64,000 bases of DNA from assembly GCA_012932295.1 (NCBI GenBank), contig JAAONU010000004.1, positions 30,358,304-30,422,303 on the forward strand, written 5' to 3'. Positions 61,601 through 64,000 of this stretch are shown in pieces; positions within the stretch are counted from its first letter, which is position 1; every line of letters begins with the position of its first letter. The translations under genes were made by a program, and so were the position numbers. The notes beneath the pieces were generated by a model. It saw nothing but the letters and a program-made list of their open reading frames with translations, was not told the origin of the DNA and did not search any database. This DNA comes from Cyclina sinensis. Lineage: Eukaryota; Mollusca; Bivalvia; Venerida; Veneridae.

Positions 61601-63529
61601 TGGTGGGCAAAATTCTCCGAATTGGTGTCAAGTCTTTCAAAGGAAAAGACGTGTAACTCTTTAACAAGCTACCCCCGAAAATATGATTCGTGCTTTGTAG
61701 CAGCTTTGTTAAAAAAACGATAATAATTTTGAGGTAGTTAACTTTTGTACTTATGCATTCACATTTTGGTAACTGTTATTATCCATTTCCAGCTTATTTT
61801 GAAAACAATTTTAATCTGTCGAGAGACCAACGCATTTGTCATACCAAAAATAATATTTTAACGAACATGATGAACATTTACACCAAGTTTACAATTTCAT
61901 ATTTCAATGTTTTATTATCAATATTGTTATTATACATATTATATATTTATTATTATCATTATTATTATAAGTGTTGTTATTTATAGGTTAAGTGAGCCGT
62001 TCAGTGGACCGGGAGCTTCATTTGTATCTATTTTCTATCATATACGAATCTTTCATTTTAACGTGTAACATAGGACACAGTAAAATTTCTTGCTCATTTG
62101 CTTTTTGATTACCTAATTGCTCATTTATTTGTTTGCTAGCTCGCTCGCTTGTTCATTCAATCTCTTATCTATAATTCGGATTACATCTTTTACCGTGTTT
62201 TGGGTGTTTGTATACATAATCAACAGTTTTGCGTTTATCTTTTTAGGCAAAAATCTCCGGAATGAAACCATTTCTAACAAGGTAATAGAATAAGTTGTGT
62301 TACAAATTTAACGACTGGCCAAAAACGGTATGTTATTGTAAATCATCACACTTGCAAAACCATAAATGTTTAGTAAGATTTTTATAGATATTACCAGATA
62401 CTTTACAAAACACTTTGATATGTTTATCATTAATTTGCACCTTGTTACCCGAGGTCTTATCCCTGTCCATAATTGTATCCCTTTTATTCTTTGTAAATTA
62501 TTCTTAAAATTCAATAAATACACAAAAACCGAAACTATTTTTCTTTAAAAATTGTCAGTAGAATTGTAACGTTCATGTTACGTCTATGCTATGCCTGTTA
62601 ACATCACATTCATTTGTTTAACATAGGAAATGACCGAGATGTGTTTTTTTTTTTAGATTCAGTTTAAAATTAATGATAGTAGATCCACAACAGATTGCTT
62701 TTTTCTCTCTAAATAATCCAATATGTGATCTATATATATTTTGTTTTAAAAAAATACAAGGAATTAAGTAGATATTTGTTTTACGCCAACTATTAAAAAA
62801 TATTCCATGCAAACGTTGTCATTTAATCAATGCAAAGCAATGAATTGTCAAGAAGAAATAACTGGAAGCCATACGTGAAAACGTGAAAACTGACAATTAG
62901 TGTCATAGCTTAAAAGAAGACAAATCTTATAAATTTTTGGTTACTATTTCTTGGTTTTTTTATAAAGGCAATGTACATTTTCTATCAACAAAGATAAGTC
63001 AAATTTATTTGAAATATTTATAAAAATGATTTTCCTTAAAAAGCTGTGAAAGCTCTAGAAATAGTTATCAACTAAGAAACACATAAGTCCTTTGTGTTGC
63101 TTAGTAAAAGGAACCGTTTCCGAACATTTTAACCATATTTTTAAGCAAGTTGTATCACATTGATGAACTTTCAACATAGTGTTTCGTACAACATATCTCT
63201 TAGTAGGTTCATTTAAAAGTTTGAAGTGAACACCAGCACAATTGAAATAGGATGGCAAAGTGCATGTTAATTGACATACCTCACTGTCGATCCACTTATA
63301 AGTCAAGTTGTAGTCTTGAAGAAGATCCAGTCCGTGCATTCACGTCCTCAAGTGCCATCTGGACTGCAGGCAGGCATGAACCTCCGCCACTCCACCCATT
63401 TCCAGTCATTGGTAAGAGCCCTAAAAGCCGCAGTTCACTTATTTCCGCTTTAATTTGAGATATTATTGTCATTACAAATAGTGCTATTGTTTTCCTGCAC
63501 GGCAAACTACGGCTAAACTTCACTCTCAT
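20546..63529 (-). CDS. GABA-B receptor-like class C GPCR, 16 exons, whole gene
   Basis: Metabotropic GABA receptor family protein of the plasma membrane, expected to couple to G proteins as a dimer. Coding exons run from 63280-63529 down to 20546-20677 and give 2283 coding bases (760 residues) once one surplus base in exon 1 is ignored. Order: signal peptide (about 1-28), ligand-binding Venus-flytrap domain (30-430), seven membrane helices (about 455-717), 43-residue tail. Diagnostic motifs are GWSGGGSC and ALEDVN in exon 1, YGSSSP in exon 3, VKMSSPN after helix 1, FSKTWRV after helix 3 and [14 protein letters not shown] before helix 6. The ligand-binding part reads like GABBR1, the membrane part more like GABBR2. 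No sushi domains and no C-terminal coiled coil are seen. Splice phases agree at every junction; intron 13 uses a GC donor. Introns 1 and 2 (10.1 and 17.0 kb) carry most of the transposons. The exon 1 frameshift is either an assembly error or an inactivating allele. Confidence 0.93.
21069..21257 (-). CDS. GABA-B receptor-like gene, exon 15 (helices 6 and 7)
   Basis: 63 codons, phase 0. [20 protein letters not shown] starts it, with helix 6 (about [17 protein letters not shown]), a short outer loop (MEEQE) and helix 7 ([18 protein letters not shown]). ALNDS and FIPK are conserved in GABBR1 and GABBR2. Donor GTAAGT at 21068. The acceptor (TTTCAG, 21258 onward) and the first dozen codons are themselves the first unit of the tandem array that extends through 21840. 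Confidence 0.93.
21237..21906. repeat. Tandem array copying the splice acceptor and start of exon 15
   Basis: The motif ATTGAGGGCCTC (minus strand GAGGCCCTCAAT, codons EALN of exon 15) recurs at 21237 (the real exon), 21311, 21385, 21460, 21534, 21608, 21682, 21757 and 21831: nine copies at 74-75-base spacing, with two or three decayed ones at about 21902, 21973 and 22022. Each unit contains the end of intron 14, the acceptor and about 35 bases of the exon. The unit at 21385-21459 keeps the exact acceptor (TTTCAG then GTAAAAATTGAGG); most others read TTTCAAGTAAAAAT, losing the CAG-G. Frames at 21328-21513 and 21625-21810 are copies of the exon start and run into stops. Confidence 0.95.
22030..22971. 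other. Remainder of intron 14, no feature seen
   Basis: AT-rich sequence between the array and exon 14; no coding signal. Confidence 0.4.
22972..23118 (-). CDS. GABA-B receptor-like gene, exon 14 (loop 2 and helix 5)
   Basis: 49 codons, phase 0. Starts [20 protein letters not shown], whose cysteine can pair with the one before helix 3, then helix 5 ([20 protein letters not shown]) and TRH. The AWETR motif continues in exon 15 as V-IEALNDS. Acceptor TATATAG, donor GTAAGT. Helix 5 is the third large hydrophobic block shared with GABBR2 (GLLMLFGCFLAWETR). Confidence 0.93.
23516..23638 (-). CDS. GABA-B receptor-like gene, exon 13 (helix 4), GC donor
   Basis: 41 codons, phase 0. [20 protein letters not shown] then [13 protein letters not shown]; the KD..LLVI start and the W in FTIW are family features. 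The 3' splice donor is GC (CAG then GCAAGTAT), the usual consensus of the rare GC-AG class, and the frame continues correctly into exon 14. No GT nearby keeps the phase. Confidence 0.9.
23890..24300. repeat. Modular dispersed repeat in intron 12, two modules
   Basis: Two modules of about 185 bases share CTATGAAGTTTC(G/A)AGTTGA, TTTTTGAGTTAT..TC and GACA(G)AAATTAAGC, preceded by AGCAATCCCCCGCCGAATTT. The same family with five modules is at 54240-55070. Confidence 0.75.
24365..24440 (+). repeat. tRNA-like pseudogene or SINE head (Asp-like anticodon loop)
   Basis: A box TGGCTGAGTGGTTAGAGTG, anticodon-loop-like CTGTCAC (GTC) and box B GTTCGAATCCC in correct spacing, but the acceptor and anticodon stems do not pair. 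Lies in intron 12, about 80 bases from exon 12 and antisense to the gene. More likely a SINE fragment than a working tRNA gene. Confidence 0.55.
24523..24630 (-). CDS. GABA-B receptor-like gene, exon 12 (helix 3, intracellular loop 2)
   Basis: 36 codons, phase 0. [20 protein letters not shown] then TWRVYRIF; the FSKTWRV motif at the inner end of helix 3 is a GABA-B hallmark. Acceptor TTTACAG, donor GTAAAT after AAACGT. Aligns without gaps to the GABBR2 segment ending in KKKIIKD when joined to exon 13. Confidence 0.93.
25590..25704 (-). CDS. GABA-B receptor-like gene, exon 11 (intracellular loop 1, helix 2)
   Basis: 115 bases, phase 2 to phase 0. With two bases from exon 10 it gives [20 protein letters not shown] and then SYCTVFF, close to the KLIKMSSP loop of GABBR2. 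The acceptor is the TGCAG at 25705-25709; a second AG four bases inside the exon would give a frame with an immediate stop. Ends AIICR before GTAGGT. The IICR cysteine is in the place of the conserved extracellular cysteine at the top of helix 3. Confidence 0.92.
26225..26375 (-). CDS. GABA-B receptor-like gene, exon 10 (membrane helix 1)
   Basis: 151 bases, phase 1 to phase 2. Stalk ([20 protein letters not shown]) then helix 1, a run of hydrophobic residues from [10 protein letters not shown] to FFIFNVVF, closed by RKN. Acceptor TGTTTCAG, donor GTATGTC at 26224. Read on without splicing, the frame gives unrelated residues. Confidence 0.93.
26821..26907 (-). CDS. GABA-B receptor-like gene, exon 9
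   Basis: 87 bases, phase 1 to phase 1. [20 protein letters not shown] followed by IEGALVWE, the last strand of the ligand-binding domain and start of the linker to the membrane. Acceptor TTTTTAG, donor GTAAGTA with perfect consensus. No cysteine-rich domain follows, as expected for GABA-B rather than glutamate receptors. Confidence 0.93.
27033..27090. repeat. Two consecutive short palindromes in intron 8
   Basis: AGGCTATCCGATAGCCT and, shortly after, GGTTTGGCGGCATAGCTGCCAAACC can each form a perfect hairpin. Purpose unknown. Confidence 0.5.
28249..28410 (-). CDS. GABA-B receptor-like gene, exon 8
   Basis: 162 bases, phase 1 to phase 1. Contains [28 protein letters not shown] and IIKIERIQG; the TxFxGVSGxVxF motif is shared by GABA-B and related receptors. 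The donor is GT at 28248-28247 after CAGG; the alternative one base earlier would break the phase with exon 9. A 30-base T run lies about 25 bases upstream of the acceptor. Confidence 0.94.
28437..28468. repeat. T run beside exon 8 acceptor
   Basis: About 30 T in two blocks on the + strand, so a long A run on the gene strand just upstream of the exon 8 acceptor. Confidence 0.8.
28795..28941 (-). CDS. GABA-B receptor-like gene, exon 7
   Basis: 147 bases, phase 1 to phase 1. [12 protein letters not shown], then [20 protein letters not shown], matching the family YDAIWALALALNKT helix. The acidic residue that closes over GABA in GABBR1 (QEAPLAYDA) is not seen here; the strip reads SNQCYDH. Acceptor AATTTCAG, donor GTAGAT. 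Confidence 0.93.
30142..30384 (-). CDS. Possible small membrane protein frame within intron 6
   Basis: An 80-codon frame with an ATG and TAG, on the same strand as the receptor gene, between exons 6 and 7. The protein has a charged N-terminus ([11 protein letters not shown]), one strongly hydrophobic stretch (about residues 30-53, [20 protein letters not shown]) and a charged C-terminus ([10 protein letters not shown]). Base composition is less AT-rich than its surroundings. I do not recognise a family. It could be a small nested gene, a retrocopy, or chance. It does not fit the receptor splice chain. Confidence 0.3.
   Translation of the reverse strand: MSYRVNRIVSKRQSEFLNQDNLEIFRRVAITAFFTLFNALIFIAFADILVLFMNDTENGKNLEESRLRREFVNNMRSSCG
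31228..31423 (-). CDS. GABA-B receptor-like gene, exon 6
   Basis: 196 bases. Starts [19 protein letters not shown], the family YGKKYVWFLIGWY strand, and has [14 protein letters not shown], matching the conserved NCT-EM-EA-EG strip. Ends in ANLT plus one base (phase 1). The donor chosen is GT at 31227-31226, because reading on gives unrelated residues and the phase then fits exon 7. A phenylalanine (GWF) stands where GABBR1 has the ligand-stacking tyrosine (GWY). Confidence 0.93.
31854..31919 (-). CDS. GABA-B receptor-like gene, exon 5
   Basis: 22 codons, phase 0: [20 protein letters not shown] then CA. The DARII motif is conserved across GABA-B receptors and follows directly on NLK of exon 4. 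Acceptor CTTTAG, donor GTATGT. A very short exon, found only from motif and splice signals. Confidence 0.92.
31920..33422. other. Intron 4, nothing recognised
   Basis: AT-rich, no repeat or coding motif identified. Confidence 0.4.
33423..33524 (-). CDS. GABA-B receptor-like gene, exon 4
   Basis: 34 codons, phase 0, from [20 protein letters not shown] to NRIKNLK, matching the GABBR1 stretch that ends in VKNLK. Acceptor TTTATAG at 33525 onward, donor GT at 33422-33421. Second lobe of the Venus-flytrap domain. Confidence 0.9.
34190..35200 (+). pseudogene. L1/Tx1-like non-LTR retrotransposon, truncated 3' end
   Basis: In intron 3, antisense to the gene. From 34327 a frame reads [19 protein letters not shown], then [16 protein letters not shown] and FFAIP before a stop; this WYN..I..F..GKFLSYEEF pattern is the C-terminal part of L1/Tx1-type ORF2 proteins. 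Further on, [12 protein letters not shown] with [12 protein letters not shown] (about 34816-34900) is the usual cysteine motif, and [13 protein letters not shown] (about 35018-35055) the last conserved helix. Stops and frame changes are frequent and the reverse transcriptase is missing: a 5'-truncated dead copy. Confidence 0.7.
35832..36002 (-). CDS. GABA-B receptor-like gene, exon 3
   Basis: 57 codons, phase 0 at both ends. Starts [20 protein letters not shown], where YGSSSP holds the serine that contacts the GABA carboxylate in GABBR1, and continues through [18 protein letters not shown], the hinge strand between the two lobes. The acceptor follows a run of T (36003 onward); the donor is GT at 35831-35830. 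The histidine of the GABBR1 FFRTHPS strip is not present (FFRISSP here). Confidence 0.93.
36863..38433 (-). mobile_element. Tc1-family transposon with TA flanks
   Basis: Element 36865-38431 (1.57 kb) flanked by TA at 36863-36864 and 38432-38433. Terminal inverted repeats TACTACTCGAAATTTGATAG and TACTACTCAAAATTTGATAG (right end read in reverse complement) continue with few mismatches for about 30 bases. It carries one transposase pseudogene on the minus strand and sits in intron 2 in the same orientation as the receptor gene. Confidence 0.9.
37118..38147 (-). pseudogene. Tc1 transposase pseudogene (DD34E)
   Basis: Cut-and-paste transposase that would bind the terminal repeats. N-terminal helix-turn-helix part from the Met at 38147 ([26 protein letters not shown]); catalytic part from LFTDKSRF (first Asp), through VMVWAGIS and the second Asp ([10 protein letters not shown]), to the Glu of NPIEHAWD. 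All three catalytic residues are present. Between 37845 and 37690 the same frame has four stops (TGA, TGA, TAA, TAG), at least two of the CGA-to-TGA type expected from methylated CpG decay, and a frameshift near 37185 disrupts the last 25 codons. Usual family length is about 340 residues; it cannot produce an active enzyme. Confidence 0.88.
38931..39282. repeat. Palindromic element built of CTCGTGGGAACGAG-type units
   Basis: Outer inverted ends (GAACAGCGAATGTAAGCTAT at about 38940 and its complement at about 39250-39272) enclose many short palindromes: CTCGTGGGAACGAG, GTCGTGGGAACGAC and variants, linked by TTAGCTATG or TTAGTA. The whole can fold into nested hairpins. No protein coding. Confidence 0.8.
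39290..39455. repeat. Second, partial copy of the CTCGTTCCCACGAG palindromic element
   Basis: Same linker (TTTTTTTATCTCGTTCCCAC) and palindromes (CTCGTGGGAACGAG, CTCGTGTGAACGAG) immediately following the first copy. Small frames 39297-39580 on both strands are by-products. Confidence 0.7.
40339..43402. mobile_element. 3.06-kb element with long (about 480-bp) inverted repeats
   Basis: Arms 40343-40830 and 42915-43400 are inverted copies with a few differences: both begin CCACTGTTGTACAG and both include ATCAAAATGTCTAAAACGAA, then a T/A-rich stretch and repeated TGTACGGGGTCTAG motifs at the inner ends. Flanks read TAT on both sides, a possible 3-bp target duplication. The same 55-60-residue frame appears in both arms (40435-40710 minus, 43094-43291 plus), kept by arm identity and without a known domain. 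The interior holds a SINE and no transposase. Superfamily unknown. Confidence 0.7.
41130..41460 (+). mobile_element. tRNA-related SINE with 11-bp target-site duplication
   Basis: Body 41141-41449 between exact copies of AAGACAGGTCG (41130-41140 and 41450-41460). Head with tRNA-like boxes (GTGGTCTCGTGGTAAAAG; GGTTCAACACC), then a body with CCTGGCACGATAAAGAACCT. It inserted inside the interior of the 3.06-kb inverted-repeat element, so it is younger than that element. Confidence 0.85.
44690..44900. repeat. About 70-90-bp direct repeat, 3 copies
   Basis: Three loose copies of TATCACAAA(G/T)GCCTTA followed by AAA(A)TGAACCTC and TTCATGTAGA. Low-copy tandem repeat in intron 2. Confidence 0.55.
45536..45574. 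repeat. TTTA microsatellite
   Basis: (TTTA)n of about 38 bases. Confidence 0.95.
45600..48122. other. Part of intron 2, no gene seen
   Basis: AT-rich sequence with fragments of dispersed repeats (two related stretches with ACAGACAGAC and CTGCTGA(A)CA at about 46120-46170 and 46280-46340). The hydrophobic minus frame 47741-48016 shows no family match and no splice context. Confidence 0.4.
48129..49350 (+). repeat. Left terminal inverted repeat of the Polinton-like element
   Basis: Starts with AGTAGTATAAAACGG and a G run, then seven or so tandem units of about 115 bases (CTGAAAGTCTGCGAGTGCCT, AGAAACAGTCGCAGACCA, GTCATTATCTGCATTGGCAC), then the GAGGAG(T)..GGCATGAGGAGT minisatellite (49090-49260) and ends near AACAAACAAAAT. 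Small frames here are by-products. Confidence 0.88.
49480..49660. repeat. About 95-bp tandem duplication inside the Polinton-like element
   Basis: Two copies of a segment with CTCCAACGCTTTA, TTTGTAACAAT and AGATCGTTCA, just inside the left inverted repeat. Confidence 0.75.
49820..50452 (-). pseudogene. Polinton-like element: C2H2 zinc-finger gene split by a stop
   Basis: One continuous 211-codon frame interrupted by a TAG at 50209-50207. N-terminal part: a single C2H2 finger (C-x2-C in [19 protein letters not shown], ending HKKLAH), then a Ser/Asp-rich acidic region. C-terminal part after the stop: a charged helical domain ([17 protein letters not shown], then [19 protein letters not shown]). 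I recall finger proteins with this arrangement among large DNA elements of invertebrates, but cannot verify the match. Function unknown, perhaps DNA binding. Read here as disabled unless the stop is a sequencing error. Confidence 0.6.
50478..50738 (-). CDS. Polinton-like element: small basic protein frame
   Basis: 86 codons, 25 bases upstream of the zinc-finger frame on the same strand. Lysine-rich middle ([14 protein letters not shown]). No recognised domain; spacing suggests a gene series with its neighbours. Confidence 0.4.
   Translation of the reverse strand: MVLPAEQTTAIAKSLLERQAKPNDVSIIGQKEIQPTGVTHKRQNSKVGDKTKKIKKPSQGPPSIGRKPKQNTGELDNIAIIGQVLS
50938..51339 (-). CDS. Polinton-like element: 133-codon frame of unknown function
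   Basis: Starts with [20 protein letters not shown] and has a well-mixed, globular composition ([18 protein letters not shown], then [10 protein letters not shown]). No domain recognised. It adjoins the right inverted repeat and is transcribed in the same direction as the other two frames. Possibly the N-terminal end is longer, since the frame is open upstream of the Met. Confidence 0.45.
   Translation of the reverse strand: MCVETSHVLPLALCKRIYEDFVKKPYISLQRILDFELYKVLLFSVLPRNCCCLLNNDGKIRRWLNDVATFENFKTLVYKVVTSEECIINLCAVNIKDWDRFVVHNVNVHEAIRHWRTGGEIMYMRRWSFLASY
51488..52596 (-). repeat. Right terminal inverted repeat of the Polinton-like element
   Basis: Reverse complement of the left repeat, with fewer 115-bp units (about 110 bases shorter in total). 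Ends in a long C run and CCGTTTTATACTACT. Overlapping Ser/Leu- and Pro/Leu-rich frames 51135-51792 come from the minisatellite. Confidence 0.88.
53031..53168 (-). CDS. GABA-B receptor-like gene, exon 2
   Basis: 46 codons between an AG acceptor (53169-53170, tract TTTTATTTCAG) and a GT donor (53030-53029). Begins CDAGIPVY and contains [17 protein letters not shown] and LWNLTQ, the segment that matches GCSSVS...MWNL of GABBR1. One of the residues around the ligand pocket comes from this strip. Phase 0 at both ends. It sits between a 10.1-kb and a 17.0-kb intron. Confidence 0.93.
53169..54235. other. Start of intron 1 side, no gene seen
   Basis: AT-rich; the 134-codon minus frame at 53739-54143 is cysteine- and leucine-rich but has no recognisable motif or splice context. 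Confidence 0.4.
54240..55070. repeat. Modular dispersed repeat in intron 1, five modules
   Basis: Five modules of about 140-180 bases with CTATGAAGTTTCAAGTTGAT, TCTCAAA(T/C)ACTTTTC, AGTTATGCTC(T/C)GGACAAAAAT. It opens with CATGTTGACATGGCCATCCC and closes with GACGGACAGAAGAACGGACG then CGTCGGGGGACAAAAAAGCC. Same family as 23890-24300. Confidence 0.8.
55631..55890. repeat. Large TG/CGTG microsatellite
   Basis: About 260 bases of alternating purine-pyrimidine (TG)n, (CGTG)n and interruptions; the Cys/Val-rich frames 55632-55975 are artefacts of the repeat. Such tracts can adopt Z-DNA. Confidence 0.95.
55900..59190. other. Intron 1, no gene seen
   Basis: AT-rich with short TG runs near 58115-58145. 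Small frames at 57236-58466 have no recognisable domain. Confidence 0.4.
59200..59575. repeat. Diverged copy of the 18.5-kb modular repeat
   Basis: Shares CTTGTGGTTTCAGACAAG, AGTACAATACTCCATACCAA, ACTTGTCAAATGGTTTAGG and GTAAAGCAAACACAGGCCGA followed by an end related to GATCACAAAAA..GCTCAC. Directly precedes the retroelement fragment. Confidence 0.65.
59645..61432 (+). pseudogene. Jockey-like non-LTR retrotransposon, 5'-truncated
   Basis: In intron 1, antisense to the gene. Reverse transcriptase blocks in order: [19 protein letters not shown] (about 59697-59753), [20 protein letters not shown] and [19 protein letters not shown] (about 59820-59945), catalytic [11 protein letters not shown] (about 59970-60003), then [12 protein letters not shown] (about 60185), [24 protein letters not shown] thumb (about 60300-60370), [11 protein letters not shown] (about 60605), [14 protein letters not shown] (about 60670-60705), and a final cysteine motif [12 protein letters not shown] (about 60895). 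At least two stops (about 59811 and 60459) and several one-base frame changes break it. The 5' part (endonuclease) is absent. 3' region ends near AATAAAATATGTTTAAATCA. Confidence 0.85.
61440..63279. other. 5' end of intron 1, no gene seen
   Basis: AT-rich with T/A-runs; small frames at 61753-62812 have no motif. Confidence 0.4.
63280..63529 (-). CDS. GABA-B receptor-like gene, exon 1 (start, signal peptide; frameshifted)
   Basis: The ATG at 63529-63527 opens a hydrophobic leader (core around [14 protein letters not shown]) followed by the first strand of the Venus-flytrap domain ([17 protein letters not shown], then ALEDVNART). The exon ends at a GT donor (63279-63278) after the codons for WIDSE. 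The frame that starts at the ATG reaches a stop near 63296. The family pattern ([11 protein letters not shown]) continues in another frame because one extra C lies at 63327-63328 on the + strand. The paralog exon at 6050-6262 has no such base and reads through. An ATG in the downstream frame at 63339 would give a product without signal peptide. No clear promoter was recognised upstream to the window end. Confidence 0.9.
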
Positions 63530-64000
63530 CTCTTATTTTTTATGGAAAATGTCGCTTCTAAAGGAAAATAAATGATTATTGAAACGAATAGGTTTACCTA
63601 ATTAAACTCTCTCGTCTTGTCATAGCTTCGATGTTCATCAAATATGTTGTTTCCCGGATTATACTGAAGTCTACAAATGCGTTATCAGCTTAATGAATTT
63701 TCCTCAATTCAAAAGAATTAACTGCAATTTCTTTACTAATGTTCCATTATTTGCAGGTTTCTAATCCTGAAAACCGCGCTCATTCTCATCAGACGAGATT
63801 GTAATGATTTGAATGCGCTATTGGGCGCGAAAGAATACAGCGCTACTGTCACGCGCTTCATTCGCGTGGCTTACAAAAGCAATGGAACTGCTGAATATGC
63901 TAGACAGTATTTTTGTTTCTACAGCCGAGTGAAAATTAGGGGAAATATATAAGCTGATCCAGTGATATTCCTGAGTCGATAACGCAATGAAATATTCTGT
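63530..64000. other. Upstream region of the receptor gene
   Basis: Should contain the 5' untranslated region and promoter. I see no clear TATA box or CpG-rich core; GC content is slightly higher around 63800-63870 (GCGCGAAAG, CACGCGCTTCATTCGCGTGG). Confidence 0.35.

Overview
The window is AT-rich animal nuclear DNA: split genes with GT-AG introns, SINEs with target-site duplications, several non-LTR retroelement families, a Tc1 transposon, a Penelope-like fragment, a Polinton-type element and many modular dispersed repeats. The repeat families, and a divergent metabotropic GABA receptor in tandem copies, fit a bivalve mollusc best. This is inference from remembered families, not a database match.

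The main content is one large minus-strand gene for a class C GPCR of the GABA-B receptor family. I could place all 16 coding exons, from the start codon at 63529 down to the stop at 20546 (about 43 kb). All junction phases agree, all introns are GT-AG except one GC-AG, and the product would be about 760 residues: signal peptide, Venus-flytrap ligand-binding domain (exons 1-9), seven membrane segments (exons 10-15) and a short tail (exon 16). The one defect is a single extra base in exon 1 (63327-63328) that shifts the frame; exons 2-16 are clean. A second tandem copy in the same orientation starts at 6262. Only its first exon is in the window, so 1-6049 is probably its first intron.

Layout from left to right: 1-6049, intron of the downstream paralog with an 11-bp-TSD SINE, an 8-bp-TSD foldback element and modular repeats; 6050-6262, paralog exon 1; 6263-20545, intergenic DNA with a 40-bp minisatellite (11.2 kb), a decayed non-LTR reverse transcriptase (11.9-13.0 kb), a Penelope-like GIY-YIG fragment (14.4-14.8 kb), a 35-bp-class minisatellite (15.9-16.8 kb) and a long modular repeat (18.5-20.0 kb); 20546-36002, the compact 3' part of the receptor gene (exons 16 to 3); 36003-53030, the 17-kb intron 2 loaded with Tc1, palindromic, long-inverted-repeat and Polinton-type elements; 53031-53168, exon 2; 53169-63279, intron 1 with a jockey-like retroelement and a large GT microsatellite; 63280-63529, exon 1.

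The most unusual structures are: a 74-75-bp tandem array that repeatedly copies the splice acceptor and first codons of exon 15; a 4.47-kb Polinton-like element with 5'-AG termini, about 1.1-1.2-kb inverted repeats and an exact 6-bp target duplication that has lost the usual core genes; and an EcoRI/PacI/NotI string beside the paralog exon that looks like cloning sequence.
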